Below are positions 5,954-6,319 of a stretch of 6,319 nt of DNA, in pieces. This DNA comes from Cyanobacteria bacterium HKST-UBA02. GTDB taxonomy: Bacteria > Cyanobacteriota > Vampirovibrionia > Obscuribacterales > Obscuribacteraceae. How positions within the stretch are numbered: the stretch's first letter is position 1; each line of letters opens with the position of its first letter. The DNA lies in NCBI GenBank assembly GCA_020431945.1, contig JAGQHH010000291.1:1-6319 (forward strand). Reading direction: 5' to 3'. Under the pieces are notes generated by a model. That model did not search any database. It was given only the letters and a program-made list of their open reading frames with translations, and was not told the DNA's origin. The position numbers and the translations under genes were made by a program.

Positions 5954-6319
5954 ATGTACGAAGCCACCGGCACCATCAAGCTCATCGACGAAACCCAAAC
6001 CTTCGGCAGCGGGTTCACGAAACGCGAGTTCGTCGTCACCACCGAGCACGACAAATACCCGCAGGACCTCAAGTTCGAGGTGGTGAAGGACAAATGCTCG
6101 CTGCTCGATTCCTTCGAGGCCGGCCAGAAGGTGGTCGTGAATTTCGACATCCGCGGCAACGAATACAAAGGCCGCTACTATGTGAACCTCTCGGCATGGA
6201 AAATCCAGGCCGCCGATGGTTCCTCCGCGGTACCTGCCAAGAAACAAGCCGCCGAGCCCGCGGAGCCGAGCATGGACGATCTCCGCAACGGCGACGATTT
6301 CGACGACGAGATCCCGTTC
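5954..6319 (+). CDS. DUF3127 domain protein with SSB-like acidic tail
   Basis: The frame runs from ATG 5954 to the window edge for 122 codons without a stop. It ends in DFDDEIPF, a typical C-terminus, so the stop codon probably lies just outside. Residues 1-85 are a DUF3127 domain (MYEATGTIKLIDETQTFGSG, KREFVVTT, YPQDLKFEVVKDKC, VNFDIRGNEYKGRYY, LSAWKIQ), a predicted all-beta OB-like fold. Residues 86-106 are a low-complexity Ala/Pro/Lys/Glu linker. The tail MDDLRNGDDFDDEIPF closely copies the C-terminal peptide of single-stranded DNA-binding proteins, which recruits repair and replication partners. A DNA- or SSB-interactome-linked role is inferred; the family has no assigned function known to me. 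It is divergent to the LacI fragment. No Shine-Dalgarno sequence precedes the ATG. Confidence 0.88.
   Translation, partial: MYEATGTIKLIDETQTFGSGFTKREFVVTTEHDKYPQDLKFEVVKDKCSLLDSFEAGQKVVVNFDIRGNEYKGRYYVNLSAWKIQAADGSSAVPAKKQAAEPAEPSMDDLRNGDDFDDEIPF

Overview
The window holds two stretches of unlike origin that meet inside one open reading frame. Bases 1 to about 5225 carry a compact, collinear minus-strand gene set. In transcription order it runs: C-terminal part of an amidohydrolase, a GGDEF-domain protein, secD, secF, a small stand-alone MshEN-like protein, a short-chain dehydrogenase/reductase (SDR), and the first codons of an unidentified gene that leaves the window at base 1. Bases from about 5245 to 6319 carry the N-terminal part of a LacI-type repressor (minus strand) and, divergently, a nearly complete DUF3127 protein (plus strand) that ends like a single-stranded DNA-binding protein. 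The organism cannot be fixed from the sequence. The left part is a bacterium with separate SecD and SecF and c-di-GMP-type domains, possibly an uncultured environmental lineage. The LacI/DUF3127 pair looks to me like Verrucomicrobiota, which is recognition and not a search result.

The most striking feature is the 392-codon frame at 4689-5867. Its first ~215 residues are the HTH and first effector subdomain of a LacI repressor. Its last ~185 residues are the metal-site C-terminal half of a cytosine/MTA-SAH deaminase-type amidohydrolase. Both families fit the eight residues VEHLAEHG at the join (5223-5246). Each half lacks parts its family needs, so a chimera joined through a short shared sequence (assembly, amplification or recombination) is far likelier than a working fusion.

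In the left part, secD and secF overlap by 4 bp and encode the proton-driven accessory subunits of the SecYEG translocon. Next come an MshEN-like protein 39 bp downstream and an SDR overlapping it by 4 bp, so secD-secF-mshEN-SDR is probably one transcription unit. Upstream, behind an intergenic hairpin, lies a GGDEF protein with a degraded catalytic site (SAEEF, first metal Asp replaced by Ala) but an intact inhibitory-site RxxD at the PleD spacing. Two c-di-GMP-receptor-like proteins therefore bracket secDF. The link to secretion is only a hypothesis, but it is the best biological lead here.

No rRNA, tRNA, CRISPR array, insertion sequence or attachment site was seen. No gene-free stretch exceeds 130 bases.
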